Positions 17,620 through 26,104 of a stretch of DNA of 64,000 nucleotides are shown here, in pieces. How positions within the stretch are numbered: position 1 is the stretch's first letter; each line of letters opens with the position of its first letter. The notes under the pieces were generated by a model. The model saw only the letters and a program-made list of their open reading frames with translations, was not told where the DNA came from and did no database searches. The translations under genes and the position numbers were made by a program. The DNA comes from Flagellimonas allohymeniacidonis. Its GTDB lineage: Bacteria > Bacteroidota > Bacteroidia > Flavobacteriales > Flavobacteriaceae. The stretch spans positions 473,290 through 537,289 of the forward strand of contig NZ_SGIU01000001.1 in assembly GCF_004296335.1 (NCBI RefSeq), read 5' to 3'.

Positions 17620-18273
17620 TTGAATTTAGTAGAACATTTAGAATATAATACGGAACGTCAAAAACTTCACATTCCGGAATACGGACGTCATTTTCAGAAA
17701 ATGGTGGACCATGCGGTTTCCATAGAAAATCGCGAAGAACGTAACAAAGTGGCAAAGTCCATCATCAGTGTGATGGGTAATCTACAACCCCATTTAAGGG
17801 ATGTTCCGGATTTTCAGCATAAACTTTGGGACCAACTTTTCATTATGTCTGATTTTAAATTGGATGTTGATTCTCCCTTTCCCATAACTTCGCAAGAAGT
17901 GCTTCAGCAACGTCCAGAACCTTTGGAATATCCACAAAACCATCCAAAATATCGTTTCTATGGAAACAATATTAAAAGAATGGTCGATGTGGCCATAAAA
18001 TGGGAAAAAGGCGACATGCGAACTGGCCTGGAATATGCCATCGCCAATCACATGAAAAAATGCTATCTGAATTGGAACAAGGACAGTGTTGAAGATGCGG
18101 CAATTTTTGAACACTTAAAGGAACTCAGTGATGGACAAATCGATTTGGCTCCAGCCGGTGAAAGTTTGACAGAGAGCGATCAATTTTTGAAAAGCCGTAG
18201 TTCAAAATCCAACAGAAATGGTGGTAGCGGTAAAAAAGGACAACGCGGAGGAAGGTCCAAAAAGCGATACTAA
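17620..18273 (+). CDS. DUF4290 domain protein
   Basis: 217 residues starting at TTG (17620), with LVEHLEYNTERQKLHIPEYGRHFQKMVDHA at the N-terminus, typical of the Bacteroidetes-restricted DUF4290 family. It is mainly helical; the last 35 residues are a basic, low-complexity Ser/Gly/Lys/Arg tail (KSNRNGGSGKKGQRGGR), suggesting contact with nucleic acid. It is 15 nt upstream of murA and conserved there in Flavobacteria, so co-transcription is likely. Function unknown. Confidence 0.88.
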   Translation: MNLVEHLEYNTERQKLHIPEYGRHFQKMVDHAVSIENREERNKVAKSIISVMGNLQPHLRDVPDFQHKLWDQLFIMSDFKLDVDSPFPITSQEVLQQRPEPLEYPQNHPKYRFYGNNIKRMVDVAIKWEKGDMRTGLEYAIANHMKKCYLNWNKDSVEDAAIFEHLKELSDGQIDLAPAGESLTESDQFLKSRSSKSNRNGGSGKKGQRGGRSKKRY

Positions 18274-18288
18274 ATTTCAGCAAATAAC

Positions 18289-19596
18289 ATGGGGACTTTT
18301 AGGATAGAGGGTGGTCATCAGCTTAATGGTGAAATAACACCTCAAGGGGCTAAAAATGAAGCCTTACAAATTCTTTGTGCCGTATTGCTTTCGGCCGAAA
18401 AGATTACGGTAAATAACATTCCGGATATTATCGATGTCAATAAGTTAATTGCCTTGTTGGAGGACCTTGGTGTTAAAATCCAGAAAAAGGGTAAAGGCTC
18501 TTACACTTTTAAAGCAGACGATGTCAATTTAGATTATTTACAATCGGACCAGTTCAAAAAAGATGGTCGAGGTCTAAGAGGCTCAATTATGCTGGTAGGC
18601 CCGCTTTTGGCCAGATTTGGAAAGGGTTACATTCCAAAACCTGGGGGAGATAAAATTGGAAGAAGGCGACTAGACACCCATTTTGAAGGTTTTATTCAAC
18701 TCGGCGCCAAATTCAGGTACAATAAGGAAGAGTACTTTTATGGAGTAGAGGCTGAAAAACTAAAAGGCACTTATATGCTGTTGGATGAGGCCTCGGTTAC
18801 GGGAACAGCCAATATTGTGATGGCTGCGGTTTTGGCAGAAGGTACTACCACCATATACAATGCAGCTTGTGAACCCTATCTGCAACAGCTTTGCAAGATG
18901 TTGAACCGTATGGGCGCCAAAATCTCTGGAATCGGTTCTAACTTGTTGGTCATTGAAGGTGTGGAAACTTTGGGAGGCACCGAGCATACCATGCTTCCCG
19001 ATATGATTGAAATTGGGAGCTGGATAGGTTTGGCAGCGATGACCCAAAGTGAACTTACCATTAAAAATGTCAGCTGGGAGGATTTAGGACAAATCCCTAC
19101 GGTTTTTCGAAAGTTGGGAATCACACTTGAACGCAGAAACGATGATATTTTTATCCCTAAGCATGAGAAAGGATATCAAATACAGAATTTTATAGATGGT
19201 TCTATTTTAACCATTGCCGATGCACCATGGCCAGGGCTGACCCCTGATTTGTTGAGTATTATTTTGGTTGTTGCAACTCAAGCTAAGGGAGAAGTACTGA
19301 TTCATCAAAAAATGTTTGAAAGCCGTTTGTTCTTTGTGGATAAACTTCTTGACATGGGAGCGAAGATCATCCTTTGCGATCCTCATCGTGCTACCGTAAT
19401 TGGGCACGATTTTAAGTCGACCCTAAAGTCGACCACCATGGTTTCTCCTGATATTCGAGCAGGGGTTTCCTTGTTGATTGCTGCACTTTCAGCCAAAGGA
19501 ACATCTACCATTCAAAACATAGAGCAAATTGACCGTGGATACGAAAATATCGACGAGCGCTTACGAGCTATTGGCGCGCAAATAACACGAGTTTGA
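18289..19596 (+). CDS. murA: UDP-N-acetylglucosamine 1-carboxyvinyltransferase
   Basis: This 435-residue MurA transfers enolpyruvate from PEP to UDP-GlcNAc in the first committed step of peptidoglycan synthesis. It has the double EPT-synthase fold: GAKNEALQIL near residue 20 holds the catalytic Lys-Asn pair, and RGSIMLVGPLLARFGKG leads to the active-site loop. In that loop the usual Cys of PGGC is Asp121 (PGGD, codon 18649-18651). Cys-to-Asp at this place is known in other MurA enzymes to keep activity and to confer insensitivity to fosfomycin. C-terminal DIRAGVSLLIAALSAKG is normal. Confidence 0.96.
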   Translation: MGTFRIEGGHQLNGEITPQGAKNEALQILCAVLLSAEKITVNNIPDIIDVNKLIALLEDLGVKIQKKGKGSYTFKADDVNLDYLQSDQFKKDGRGLRGSIMLVGPLLARFGKGYIPKPGGDKIGRRRLDTHFEGFIQLGAKFRYNKEEYFYGVEAEKLKGTYMLLDEASVTGTANIVMAAVLAEGTTTIYNAACEPYLQQLCKMLNRMGAKISGIGSNLLVIEGVETLGGTEHTMLPDMIEIGSWIGLAAMTQSELTIKNVSWEDLGQIPTVFRKLGITLERRNDDIFIPKHEKGYQIQNFIDGSILTIADAPWPGLTPDLLSIILVVATQAKGEVLIHQKMFESRLFFVDKLLDMGAKIILCDPHRATVIGHDFKSTLKSTTMVSPDIRAGVSLLIAALSAKGTSTIQNIEQIDRGYENIDERLRAIGAQITRV

Positions 19597-19598
19597 AT

Positions 19599-20009
19599 CT
19601 AGTCTGCAAAATTGATAAGAAATAACAGGGTCCATAGCGCTGTTCTCAACCAATTTTTCATTTTAAGCTTTGTAATAATTGTATCTGTTTGATGGCTTTC
19701 CTCAATTTTGGAATGAAGTGGTACAAAAACCATAAAGGTGGTCAACCATAAAGCAAGTACCATTACCAATCGCGCAAGGGTTGCAATATTGACTTCCAGA
19801 TAAATGGAAAAAAAGCATAGAATCAGTTGACCTAGCATTAACGGAAGCACAACATAAGTGACTCTTTTTGTATAGCTTCTGTGCCAACGGATTAAATCGT
19901 TCTTCTGGTAATAAGCAAAACTTGGATAAATAACCAATTGCACTAACCAAACGAGCACCAAAGTACCCGAATCGAATATCAAATTTGCGAGTGATATGAA
20001 TTCAGCCAA
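19599..20009 (-). CDS. Four-helix membrane protein of unknown function
   Basis: 136 residues with four hydrophobic segments (about 12-28, 50-70, 75-97 and 117-133) and a conserved-looking IRWHRSYTKRVTYVVLPLMLGQLIL stretch. It resembles DUF4149-like integral membrane proteins but I cannot assign it. Its start overlaps the 3' end of the BLUF gene by 8 nt, so it is co-translated with a photoreceptor, which makes a light-linked role possible but unproven. It converges on murA with only 2 nt between. Confidence 0.7.
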   Translation of the reverse strand: MAEFISLANLIFDSGTLVLVWLVQLVIYPSFAYYQKNDLIRWHRSYTKRVTYVVLPLMLGQLILCFFSIYLEVNIATLARLVMVLALWLTTFMVFVPLHSKIEESHQTDTIITKLKMKNWLRTALWTLLFLINFAD

Positions 20010-20424
20010 AAAGAATCTCCCTTACATTGGTGAAAAAAGGTATGGCCAACTTGCTGGGCTTTTCATAGGCGCCTGACTTTGCAAAGAAATCATCAATTTG
20101 CTTCATTTTGATGTAGGAAGAGCTACCATTTTGTCCATAATCATGGAAAGCCATACTCCAGTCATCAAAAATGCGTTCAGAACGAGGTTCTTCCATCAAG
20201 GTGATCACTTCACGATGTCTTGGATCTTTTTTGATTCGGTTGTATAAGGACAAAACCTCTTCTTTTGTTCCCTCTAAAAGTTGTAAAAAATGATTGTTGT
20301 GGTATAACAGACAACCTGTTATACCATGGTCGGCATTGGAATCCCTAGCATCACTGAGCATTTTGTAAATCTCCGATAAAGTAAAGGATTCACTGGCCAC
20401 CGAGCGGTAAACTAGCGAATGCAT
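20002..20424 (-). CDS. BLUF-domain blue-light photoreceptor
   Basis: A 140-residue, single BLUF domain protein that should bind FAD. All key residues align with the PixD type at a constant offset: Tyr6, Asn30, Gln48, Trp89 and Met91 (PixD Tyr8, Asn32, Gln50, Trp91, Met93). LYHNNHFLQLLEGTKEEVLSLYNRIKKDPRH is the classic core. There is no fused output domain, only about 40 C-terminal residues that could form the capping helices used for oligomerisation. Short BLUF proteins signal by protein-protein contact. It is coupled to the downstream four-helix membrane protein and lies in the photolyase neighbourhood. Confidence 0.93.
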   Translation of the reverse strand: MHSLVYRSVASESFTLSEIYKMLSDARDSNADHGITGCLLYHNNHFLQLLEGTKEEVLSLYNRIKKDPRHREVITLMEEPRSERIFDDWSMAFHDYGQNGSSSYIKMKQIDDFFAKSGAYEKPSKLAIPFFTNVREILFG

Positions 20425-20525
20425 TGTTATGTATTATTGGTCAAGGTACCCTTAAAATAGAATTTTTTCTTGAATTGATTGCACCCCTGTATCAGGATTT
20501 ATGAATTATGAAAAGAAAACCAATA

Positions 20526-21527
20526 TTATTTCTCAATGATTGTGCCGTCAGGATAGAGAGCAAACCTGCCCTTCTCACGATCGTGAACATTATCGGGATA
20601 GGGCCAGGGCCAGCCTCCAAATTGTGTGAGCCTATACTCTTCCATAGCCTGTTCTATCTCGGCATTGGTGTTCATAACGAAGGGCCCATATTTGGCCACG
20701 CGTTCGTCGATAGGGTTTCCCTGAAGAAGAAGAAAATGTGCTTTTTCCTTCCCTATGGTAATGGTAACATCTTCGGAACCATCTAGACTTATCCCAAAAT
20801 TTGGATTCACTTTTCGGTCTCCAAAATAAATCTCTGAACCTTCATAAAAATACAAGGTCCTATTTACATTGGTTTTTGCCTTTGGCAGTACATATTCTGA
20901 TTTCTCATCTACCTTTATATTCCAGATAGCTACTTCATTTTCGGCCTTTGCCGCCCATGAGTTGGGTGCTGGAGAATTGGCTTCCGAACCTTTGTAAACC
21001 CCGGCAATAACTTTTATGGCAGCGTTGGATTCTTGTACAACCGGAATATCCTCATGCCAAAGCATTTTAAAGTGAGGCTCTACTAACTTGTCAACTTTTG
21101 GTAGGTTCAACCAGATTTGAAAAAGCTCCAAGGGATTTTCTTCACTTTGCTTTAGTAGCGGAAACATTTCAGAATGCTGCACTCCTCTTCCGGCTGTCAT
21201 CCATTGCACATCCCCCTCCCCAAAACGTCCAGCCGCTCCGAGGGAATCAGAATGGTCACAAAAGCCCTTGTTCACAATGGTAATGGTTTCAAATCCTCGA
21301 TGCGGATGGTAGGGAAAGCCAGGTATCGTGTTGCCATGGTACATCCGCCATCCATCTTTTATGGTGAAGTCATTGCCTATATTTCGACCTTCCAGAAGCT
21401 TGGGGTCCGGCCCCATGGTCTCTTCACCCTTAGGATAGTGATCTAAATGATAGACACAAAAGAGAAATGGATCTTCAGTTTGCCATGGAAAGCCCAAAGG
21501 GAAGGTATGTTTGATGCCTGTGCTCAT
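20526..21527 (-). CDS. Pirin family protein
   Basis: 333 residues from the ATG at 21527 (MSTGIKHTFPLGFPWQTEDPF), one base after the stop of the upstream gene; a further in-frame ATG at 21554 lies inside that gene. Pirin double cupin: HPHRGFETITIVNKG and WMTAGRGVQHSEMF carry the His-His-His-Glu iron ligands, and the C-terminal cupin is degenerate, as usual. Pirins act as quercetinases or redox-sensing regulators; the substrate cannot be told. The C-terminal WPYPDNVHDREKGRFALYPDG tail is characteristic of Bacteroidetes members. Confidence 0.9.
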   Translation of the reverse strand: MSTGIKHTFPLGFPWQTEDPFLFCVYHLDHYPKGEETMGPDPKLLEGRNIGNDFTIKDGWRMYHGNTIPGFPYHPHRGFETITIVNKGFCDHSDSLGAAGRFGEGDVQWMTAGRGVQHSEMFPLLKQSEENPLELFQIWLNLPKVDKLVEPHFKMLWHEDIPVVQESNAAIKVIAGVYKGSEANSPAPNSWAAKAENEVAIWNIKVDEKSEYVLPKAKTNVNRTLYFYEGSEIYFGDRKVNPNFGISLDGSEDVTITIGKEKAHFLLLQGNPIDERVAKYGPFVMNTNAEIEQAMEEYRLTQFGGWPWPYPDNVHDREKGRFALYPDGTIIEK

Positions 21528-21528
21528 G

Positions 21529-22413
21529 CTAGTGTTCCGCCGTATTGATTTCAATCCAATATCCTTCGGGATCTTGAATATAGATTTGTTTCACCCCATC
21601 TGCTCGGTCAGTAACAGAACCTTTGTTACCCGGCCAGTCATAGAAATCTATTTCCTTGGTTATTAATCGCTCGATAAATGCTTCCAAATTCTGAACAGAT
21701 AGACAGAGATGGATACTCTTGTCTTTTTTGAACTCAACAATATCTTTTTTGATTAAATGGAGTTGCGAATTACCAAACATGGAAAACCATCGAAAGCCCG
21801 GCTTTCCTTCTGGATGGGGAATCTCTTCAAAATTGAATATGTCCCTATAAAAATCTCCGGTCTCCATCAATTTGGTTACTACCAATGATTGATGATCAAA
21901 ATGGAAATTTAGTTTATCCAAGGGCTTAGCGCTAAACTGCGTTTGCAAATATAGCTGCTTCCACTGACCATCCTGATAATCCCCAACCTTGAAATTATAG
22001 GTATTGTCATCTATATATTCCCACATATCGGTGACAGTTGATTCCCCATACGAATAGGTATATCGAATATTCTTTTCCTCCGAAGTTACAGTTCCCGAAG
22101 TTTTGCCACCAAAAACATCAAATTCCCAGAACTCGATTTCCCCAGTCTGTGAGTTGTATTTACGAACCCCATGGTTTCTAGGACCGTATTCCGTTTGTTC
22201 CTTGTTGATGTAGCCTTTGGATTCGGCCAATACGAGAGTTTTGCCCAGATCATAATGAAACCTGATTTCTTGTTTGAATTTAGAACCATCACCCCATGAA
22301 CCTTCGGCAAACCAAGTTCGCCCGATTAGATTCTCAAAAAATGCCAAGGGATTCTCTTGACTTTGGCCTATGAGTCCAAGAAATAGGAAAAATAAAAATA
22401 TGAGTCGTTTCAT
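21529..22413 (-). CDS. Exported fusion of a DUF1579-like beta-barrel and a VOC/glyoxalase domain
   Basis: 294 residues. MKRLIFLFFLFLGLIGQSQ is a Sec signal peptide. Residues about 25-160 (FFENLIGRTWFAEGSWGDGSKFKQEIRF, GVRKYNSQTGEIEFWEFD) look like the lipocalin-like DUF1579 fold. Residues about 170-290 (LNFHFDHQSLVVTKLMETGDFYRDIFNFEEI to YIQDPEGYWIEINTAEH) are a vicinal-oxygen-chelate domain with possible metal ligands His and Glu. Substrate unknown. The ATG overlaps the stop of the 58-residue gene (TAATG). Confidence 0.8.
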   Translation of the reverse strand: MKRLIFLFFLFLGLIGQSQENPLAFFENLIGRTWFAEGSWGDGSKFKQEIRFHYDLGKTLVLAESKGYINKEQTEYGPRNHGVRKYNSQTGEIEFWEFDVFGGKTSGTVTSEEKNIRYTYSYGESTVTDMWEYIDDNTYNFKVGDYQDGQWKQLYLQTQFSAKPLDKLNFHFDHQSLVVTKLMETGDFYRDIFNFEEIPHPEGKPGFRWFSMFGNSQLHLIKKDIVEFKKDKSIHLCLSVQNLEAFIERLITKEIDFYDWPGNKGSVTDRADGVKQIYIQDPEGYWIEINTAEH

Positions 22414-22589
22414 TAAGAATCTTTTGTGGAAAGTGCTTCTATCCTTTTTTGGATATCGTCTGCCTCGGCATACTTGTTATCGCTCTCTGTTCTGTTGATT
22501 TTGGAAAGTTCAAACGCCTCTTTCATGAGCTTTTGATACTTCTCCTGCAATTTTTCCAATTCTCCCTTCTTCTTAAATAGTCCAAACAT
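22413..22589 (-). CDS. Lacal_2735-type small coiled-coil protein
   Basis: A 58-residue protein, MFGLFKKKGELEKLQEKY at the start, then KLMKEAFELSKINRTESD and ADDIQKRIEAL, ending STKDS. It is basic at the N-terminus and otherwise a charged helix, matching the Lacal_2735 family of very small Flavobacteria proteins. Its stop TAA overlaps the ATG of the VOC-fusion gene and its start is 9 nt after the M20 gene, so it is firmly inside the operon. Function unknown. Confidence 0.85.
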   Translation of the reverse strand: MFGLFKKKGELEKLQEKYQKLMKEAFELSKINRTESDNKYAEADDIQKRIEALSTKDS

Positions 22590-22598
22590 GGTTTTGAT

Positions 22599-24029
22599 TT
22601 AATTTTGACCAATAGGGGGTGGGCCCTCAGGTACTATGGCCTCATAGACTTCATCCCCTTTTCTTTGTATATATTCTGCTTTAACCTTTTCAACCAATTT
22701 GTCATCTTCAAATAAGTCAACCATGGTCATGCCCATCGCCTTGGCCGCATAGACCATCCCTTTATGACCAATGCTCATGCCCCCACACGCGACAACTGCC
22801 CAGGAGTGCCATGGGGTGTCCTTTGGTGCTGTGGTAACCCCTAAATTAATATTGGCCACATTCCAGCTAACGTCACCTACATCAGTTGAACCTCCCCCTG
22901 GGTGTTCCTTGGTTTCTTCCAGAGGAAGGATTTTGCTATCCATTCCAAGTTGGGGCTTTCCGGTAACCTCCTGAATTTTCTTCCCAAAGGCAATTTCTTC
23001 ATCTGAATAGGTAATGGGGCCTAAAAGTTCCATATTCTTTTGCATGATTTCCCCTCCAGCACGATTCACCAATACTTCATAAATACCAGAAATGAGCGAG
23101 ATTTTATAATCCACATTGGCCATGATGGCCGCACCTTCGGCCATTTTTTGAACTTGTTCATATACCGGCATCATCCCACTGCGTTTTGTATCGCGGACCC
23201 TTACCCATATTTTGGAATAGTCGGGCACTACATTCACCACTTGTCCACCATCTTGAATATGATAGTGAATTCGGACAGTAGGCTTTACATGCTCACGATA
23301 ATAATTGATACCTGTGGTGTACAACTCCAACGCGTCCGAAGCACTTCTACCGTTCCACGGATCTGCGGATGCATGAGCTGCCTGACCGAAAAACTCCACT
23401 TTAAAATCCACCAGAGCCAAGGAGCTCTGCACGTCTGCCTTCATTTTAGCAGATGGGTGCCAGCTTAGGTTTACATCAACATCGTTCCAGAGCCCTTCAC
23501 GTACCATCCATATTTTACCAAAAAACTTTTCTTCCGAGGGTGTGCCAAAGAACTTGACCGTTCCCTTGAGTTTTCCTTGCTCTATCAACTCTTTTGCTGC
23601 AATAGCTGCTCCTAGGCTTCCGGCACCAAACAAATTGTGTCCACAGCCGTGGCCCGCAGCTCCTTCGTTCAAAGCCTCTTTGGTAGGTTGCGCTTTTTGT
23701 GAAATCCCCGGGAGGGCATCAAACTCTCCTAAAACACTGATAACCGGACTGCCAGAACCATAGCTGGCCACGAAGGCCGTTGGCATTCCAGCAACACCTC
23801 GCGCTACAGTAAAACCATTTTTCTCAGCATAATCAGCAAGTATTTTCGAGGATTGATGCTCGTCAAAGGCGGTTTCCGCCAATGCCCAAATAGAATCACT
23901 GATTTTAATTAGATTTTCTTGATGTTTTTCAACAGAGGCGATTATCGCCTTTTTGTTCGAGTTCAGCTTTTGGCCCGACACCGAAATGCATAGGAAGCAG
24001 GCAAAAAGAAAAAGAATTGTTTGTTTCAT
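22599..24029 (-). CDS. Exported M20 family amidohydrolase (AbgB-like)
   Basis: 476 residues with a signal peptide (MKQTILFLFACFLCISVSGQ). The M20D dimetal site is visible: SVLGEFDALPG, GAAGHGCGHNLFG with the Cys-Gly-His-Asn ligands, PSEEKFFGKIWM, the dimerisation-domain NLSWHPSAKM and, at the end, HPGGGSTDVGDVSW. AbgB-like enzymes cleave p-aminobenzoyl-glutamate or other N-acyl amino acids; here the enzyme is probably periplasmic. It lies 75 nt after the photolyase gene and ahead of the small-protein/VOC/pirin genes. Confidence 0.9.
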   Translation of the reverse strand: MKQTILFLFACFLCISVSGQKLNSNKKAIIASVEKHQENLIKISDSIWALAETAFDEHQSSKILADYAEKNGFTVARGVAGMPTAFVASYGSGSPVISVLGEFDALPGISQKAQPTKEALNEGAAGHGCGHNLFGAGSLGAAIAAKELIEQGKLKGTVKFFGTPSEEKFFGKIWMVREGLWNDVDVNLSWHPSAKMKADVQSSLALVDFKVEFFGQAAHASADPWNGRSASDALELYTTGINYYREHVKPTVRIHYHIQDGGQVVNVVPDYSKIWVRVRDTKRSGMMPVYEQVQKMAEGAAIMANVDYKISLISGIYEVLVNRAGGEIMQKNMELLGPITYSDEEIAFGKKIQEVTGKPQLGMDSKILPLEETKEHPGGGSTDVGDVSWNVANINLGVTTAPKDTPWHSWAVVACGGMSIGHKGMVYAAKAMGMTMVDLFEDDKLVEKVKAEYIQRKGDEVYEAIVPEGPPPIGQN

Positions 24030-24104
24030 TTTAGTGTATTTGAATTAGTCTGTGCAATGCCGGAAATAGAAATTTCATAGAAGACTAAAAATACTAAAAA
24101 TGGT

Positions 24105-25412
24105 TCACCCCACCGCCTCTTTATACACTTTAAGACATCGTTCGCGAGCCATTTTATGGTCCACCATTTTCTGGGGATAATCCAACTCCTGAAGTTCTGG
24201 AACCCATTGGTTGATGTATTCTTTTTGTTTGTCAAACTTGTCAACTTGGGTCATTGGGTTAAAGATTCGAAAATAGGGAGCAGCATCAACACCGCTACCG
24301 GCGGCCCATTGCCAATTTCCCACATTGCTCGCTTGTTCGTAATCCAGTAGTTTTTCAGCAAAATAGGCTTCACCCCATCGCCAATCGATAAGCAAGTGTT
24401 TGCAAAGGAAGCTCGCCACCAACATTCGAACCCTGTTGTGCATGTAGCCAGTAGAGTTGAGCTCGCGCATACCGGCATCCACCAGAGCATATCCGGTTTT
24501 TCCATTTTTCCAGAGCTCGAACTCCTTCTCGTTATTTCTCCAAGCAATACGATCATACTTGGGTTTGAATGCCTTATTCACCGTATGGGGAAAATGCCAT
24601 AAAATTTGCATAAAAAATTCACGCCAAATCAATTCACTCCAAAATACCTCGTTTTCTTCGGCGATTGCTTTCTTTACAATTTGGCGAATGGAGACCGTCC
24701 CGAACCTTAAATGGGGTCCCAGCCGAGAGGTGCCTTTATCCTTGGAAGGAAAATTTCGTGTGGCTTCATAATTTTCAATGAGATTTGGAGTAACTACAAA
24801 ATCAGGTACTTTTATGTTTGATGTGGTAAACCCAATATCTTCCAAATTTAGATTGGGAAGCTCCGTTTCATTAATTAGATTCCCGAACGAGGAATAGGTA
24901 TCGTAGTTGACCAAATGGACGGAAGGTTTGAAGGCTTCTTTCCATTTGTTTTTGTAAGGGGTGTATACGACGTAGGGCTTGCCATCATCTTTGACCACTT
25001 CATTTTTTTCGAAAATCACTTGATCTTTGAAGCTTTTAAAATCTATTGACTGTTGGTTAAGAAAATCACCGATTTCTTGGTCCCGCATTAAGGCATAGGG
25101 CTCATAATCATGATTGGTGAAAACGGCCTTGACAGTATAATTTGGGACCAATTCCTTGAAAACGCCAAGAGGATTGCCAGAGAACATCGCTATACCGCTT
25201 TGGAAATCCTGTTTTAACTCCAAATTCATTTTTTGAAGCTGCATATGAATGAAGTTTAGCCGAGGATCGTCTTTAGGGAGTTCTTCAAGAATATTACTAT
25301 CAAAAATGAAAATGGGAAGTACTGGATATCCTGATTTCAAGGCATGATAAAAACCCACGTTATCTTCGAGGCGTAAATCCCTTCTGAACCAAAAAACCGC
25401 TACTTCTTTCAC
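24105..25412 (-). CDS. Cryptochrome/deoxyribodipyrimidine photolyase (class I type)
   Basis: 435 residues. The Rossmann antenna domain opens KEVAVFWFRRDLRLEDNVGFYHAL. The FAD domain has TSRLGPHLRFGTVSIRQI, WSELIWREFFMQILW, the GYALVDAGMRELNSTGYMHNRVRM block and the Trp-rich LIDWRWGEAYF and NVGNWQWAAGSG segments that carry the electron-transfer tryptophans. It most likely repairs cyclobutane pyrimidine dimers using blue light. The ATG overlaps the stop of the SDR gene by one base, third gene of the SRPBCC-SDR-photolyase operon. The name phrB would fit but is not certain. Confidence 0.92.
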   Translation of the reverse strand: MKEVAVFWFRRDLRLEDNVGFYHALKSGYPVLPIFIFDSNILEELPKDDPRLNFIHMQLQKMNLELKQDFQSGIAMFSGNPLGVFKELVPNYTVKAVFTNHDYEPYALMRDQEIGDFLNQQSIDFKSFKDQVIFEKNEVVKDDGKPYVVYTPYKNKWKEAFKPSVHLVNYDTYSSFGNLINETELPNLNLEDIGFTTSNIKVPDFVVTPNLIENYEATRNFPSKDKGTSRLGPHLRFGTVSIRQIVKKAIAEENEVFWSELIWREFFMQILWHFPHTVNKAFKPKYDRIAWRNNEKEFELWKNGKTGYALVDAGMRELNSTGYMHNRVRMLVASFLCKHLLIDWRWGEAYFAEKLLDYEQASNVGNWQWAAGSGVDAAPYFRIFNPMTQVDKFDKQKEYINQWVPELQELDYPQKMVDHKMARERCLKVYKEAVG

Positions 25413-26104
25413 TAGCTAATGTTCAAAGATGACATTCCCCCATCTATTCCAATAACCTGACCAGTTACCCAGCTATTTTCTTGCCGAAGCAGAAACGAGG
25501 CCATATTGGCAATGTCCTTTGCCGTTCCAACTCGTTTCAGGGGATGGCGCTGTGACATCATTTCCTTCTTCCTATCATTGCTCAAAAGTCGGCCCGCTAG
25601 CGGAGTGTCAACTAGGGAAGGAGCTATGGTATTCACTCTAATTTTTGGGGCATATTCGGCCGCCAAAGATCTGGCAAAACCTTCAATCGCCCCTTTGGCA
25701 GCAGAGACACTGGTATGAAAGGGCATGCCTGTACCCACTGCGACTGTGCTAAAGAACACCATACTTGAGCCTTCTGCCATTTTCGGAATAATTGTTTTCA
25801 CAGTCTTTACCAAACCGAAAAAGTTAATTTCCATGTCTTGCCGAAAAGCGTCTTCCCCAAGCATCTTAAATGGCTTAAGATTGATTGAACCCGGACAAAA
25901 TACAAACCCATGCAGTTCTTCGGGCAAATCAAGGGTAGAGATATCATCAGAAGTTACATCAAATACCAAGTGGGTAACGCTCAAATTTTCAAGACCATCT
26001 TTGGTTCTTGAAGCGATAAAAACATTGTACTCGCCCATTATTTGCCTGGCTATCTCAAACCCAATACCATAGGACCCACCCACCAATAAAATATTCTTTT
26101 TCAT
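25412..26104 (-). CDS. SDR-family protein without the catalytic tyrosine
   Basis: A 230-residue Rossmann-fold short-chain dehydrogenase/reductase. LLVGGSYGIGFEIAR is the cofactor-binding Gly motif and FVFCPGSINLKPF replaces the usual NNAG. The active-site Ser119 (FFSTVAVG) and Lys137 are kept, but the position four before the Lys, normally Tyr, is Val133 (TSVSAAKGAIEGF). It is therefore probably either non-catalytic or uses other chemistry. It directly follows the SRPBCC gene (no gap) and overlaps the photolyase gene. This SDR type recurs beside photolyases in Bacteroidetes and Proteobacteria. Confidence 0.88.
   Translation of the reverse strand: MKKNILLVGGSYGIGFEIARQIMGEYNVFIASRTKDGLENLSVTHLVFDVTSDDISTLDLPEELHGFVFCPGSINLKPFKMLGEDAFRQDMEINFFGLVKTVKTIIPKMAEGSSMVFFSTVAVGTGMPFHTSVSAAKGAIEGFARSLAAEYAPKIRVNTIAPSLVDTPLAGRLLSNDRKKEMMSQRHPLKRVGTAKDIANMASFLLRQENSWVTGQVIGIDGGMSSLNIS

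Noticed and set aside
23040..23468. 142-codon open frame on the plus strand inside the M20 hydrolase gene
   Set aside because: Antisense shadow of a well-supported gene, rich in His and Cys without pattern, no promoter or start context.
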